64,000 nucleotides of DNA, taken from assembly GCF_005491205.1 (NCBI RefSeq), contig NZ_CP028035.1, forward strand, positions 3,596,001 to 3,660,000. The letters run 5' to 3'. This stretch comes from Nissabacter sp. SGAir0207. Its GTDB lineage: Bacteria > Pseudomonadota > Gammaproteobacteria > Enterobacterales > Enterobacteriaceae. Below, one piece after another: positions 62,967 through 64,000 of the stretch. The position numbers and the translations under genes were made by a program. The notes beneath the pieces are model-generated. The model was not told the DNA's origin, made no database searches, and was given only the letters and a program-made list of their open reading frames with translations. Numbering within the stretch: the stretch's first letter is position 1; each line of letters begins with the position of its first letter.

Positions 62967-64000
62967 TTATTTAACTGGGGTAGACGTGCCGTCCGCGTGC
63001 CACTGGAAGATGCCGAATTCGAACCCTTTCAGGTCGCCCTTCTCATCCCAGCTCAGCGAACCCATTACCGTATCAACCGGCTTGGCTTTCAGATCCTTGA
63101 CGATATCCTCTGGCTCGCGGCTGCCGCTGCGCTCCATGCCGGTGGTCAGCGATTGCAGCGCCGCGTAGGTGGTCCAGACGAACGGGCCAGTCGGGTCGAG
63201 TTTCTTCGCCTTCAGCGCGTCCACGATCGGCTGGTTGGTCGGCACCTGGTCATAGCGTTTCGGCAGGGTCACCAGCATCCCTTCGGACGCCGCGCCCGCG
63301 ATGTTCGACAGCGAGGAGTTGCCCACCCCTTCCGGCCCCATGAACTTGGCGTTCAGCCCGGCCTGCCGGGACTGGCGCAGGATCTGGCCCATCTCCGGGT
63401 AGTAGCCGCCAAAGTAGACGAAATCGACGTTCTCTTTCTTCAGGCGCGCCACCAGTGTGGAGAAGTCTTTGTCACCGGCGGTAACCCCCTCAAACAGCAC
63501 GATGTTGGCACCGGCCTTCTTCAGGCTATCCTGCACCGAGCGCGCCAGCCCCTCGCCATACTGCTGTTTGTCATGCACCACGGCGATACGCTGCGGCTTG
63601 ATGGTGTCCACGATGTACTTCGCCGCCGTCGGCCCCTGATCGGAGTCCAGGCCGGTGGTGCGCATGATCATCTTGTAGCCGCGCGTCGTCAGGTCGGCGT
63701 TGGTCGCCGCCGGTGTGATCATGATGATGCCCTCATCCTCGTAGATGTCCGAGGCGGGCTGGGTGGAGGAGGAGCAGAGGTGGCCGATGACATAACGGAT
63801 GCCGTCATTGATCACCTTGTTGGCGACCGCCACCGCCTGTTTCGGGTCGCAGGCGTCGTCATACTCCACGCCCACCAGTTTGTCGCCCTTCACCCCGCCC
63901 TTGGCGTTGATGTCGGCAATCGCCTGGCGCGCGCCGGTGAACTCCATATCGCCATACTGCGCGACCGGGCCGGAGAGCGCCCCGACGATCGCCACCTTAA
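62967..64000 (-). CDS. livK: Leucine-specific binding protein, 5' end outside window
   Basis: Periplasmic binding protein of the Liv/LS system, cut at the window end. About 344 codons are present (from [20 protein letters not shown] to [13 protein letters not shown]); only the signal peptide and first few mature residues (roughly 22-25 codons) are missing. Binding and fold motifs [33 protein letters not shown] and [13 protein letters not shown] match LivK/LivJ. Direct linkage to livHMGF argues for livK rather than livJ. Confidence 0.95.
   Translation of the reverse strand, partial: KVAIVGALSGPVAQYGDMEFTGARQAIADINAKGGVKGDKLVGVEYDDACDPKQAVAVANKVINDGIRYVIGHLCSSSTQPASDIYEDEGIIMITPAATNADLTTRGYKMIMRTTGLDSDQGPTAAKYIVDTIKPQRIAVVHDKQQYGEGLARSVQDSLKKAGANIVLFEGVTAGDKDFSTLVARLKKENVDFVYFGGYYPEMGQILRQSRQAGLNAKFMGPEGVGNSSLSNIAGAASEGMLVTLPKRYDQVPTNQPIVDALKAKKLDPTGPFVWTTYAALQSLTTGMERSGSREPEDIVKDLKAKPVDTVMGSLSWDEKGDLKGFEFGIFQWHADGTSTPVK

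Overview
This window is a piece of an Enterobacterales chromosome. Almost every gene has a close E. coli counterpart of nearly identical length. Third positions in the 23-64 kb part are GC-rich. The gene order (hemB beside tatD, a DedA gene beside udp, an autotransporter beside udp) differs from E. coli and is compatible with a Yersiniaceae/Serratia-like organism. That placement is an inference from gene content, not a measured phylogeny. I see no plasmid, prophage, IS element or CRISPR array.

Layout. (1) 1-13.7 kb, minus strand: the transcription/translation block rpoC (3' end cut off by the window edge), rpoB, rplL, rplJ, rplA, rplK, nusG, secE, tufB and the tRNAs Thr(GGT)-Gly(TCC)-Tyr(GTA)-Thr(TGT). 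It carries the usual L10 leader, rplL-rpoB attenuator and a stable-RNA promoter. (2) 14.1-17.1 kb: coaA (+), birA and murB (-). (3) 17.3-22.7 kb, minus strand: a complete rRNA operon (P1, P2, boxA, 16S, tRNA-Glu, 23S, 5S, terminator). Its murB side matches E. coli rrnB and its hemG side matches E. coli rrnA, so this operon is a rearrangement joint relative to E. coli. (4) 22.8-42.4 kb: hemG, trkH, yigZ, pepQ / fadBA / fre, ubiD / pepE / rfaH / hemB, tatD, tatCBA, ubiB, ubiJ, ubiE, rmuC. This is the E. coli fadBA-tat-ubi-rmuC neighbourhood with two additions, pepE and a hemB of the Pseudomonas (non-zinc) type. (5) 42.5-52.5 kb: a DedA-family gene, udp with a CRP/CytR-type control region, a 966-residue autotransporter in an AT-rich upstream setting, ysgA, metE/metR and yigM. 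(6) 52.6-64 kb: a small secreted YhhA-like protein, an AEC-family permease, the ugp glycerol-3-phosphate system (ugpBAECQ) behind PhoB boxes, and the liv branched-chain amino acid ABC system (livKHMGF, livK cut off by the window edge). In E. coli the ugp/liv block lies far from metE, so a second synteny joint lies between yigM and the yhhA-like gene.

How it works together: RNA polymerase, ribosomal stalk/L1 proteins, EF-Tu and NusG/SecE form the growth-rate-controlled block. fadBA, fre and the ubi genes link fatty-acid oxidation, flavin reduction and ubiquinone synthesis. The tat genes export folded proteins. The ugp and liv loci take up glycerophosphodiesters and branched-chain amino acids.

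The most unusual locus is the autotransporter. Its passenger has about nine repeats with a period near 26 residues, a 74-residue Asp/Asn/Gly tandem-repeat linker made of near-identical 12-base units, and a TTG start that overlaps the stop of a three-codon ORF. I found no convincing undescribed multi-gene system; the rest is well-known core genome.
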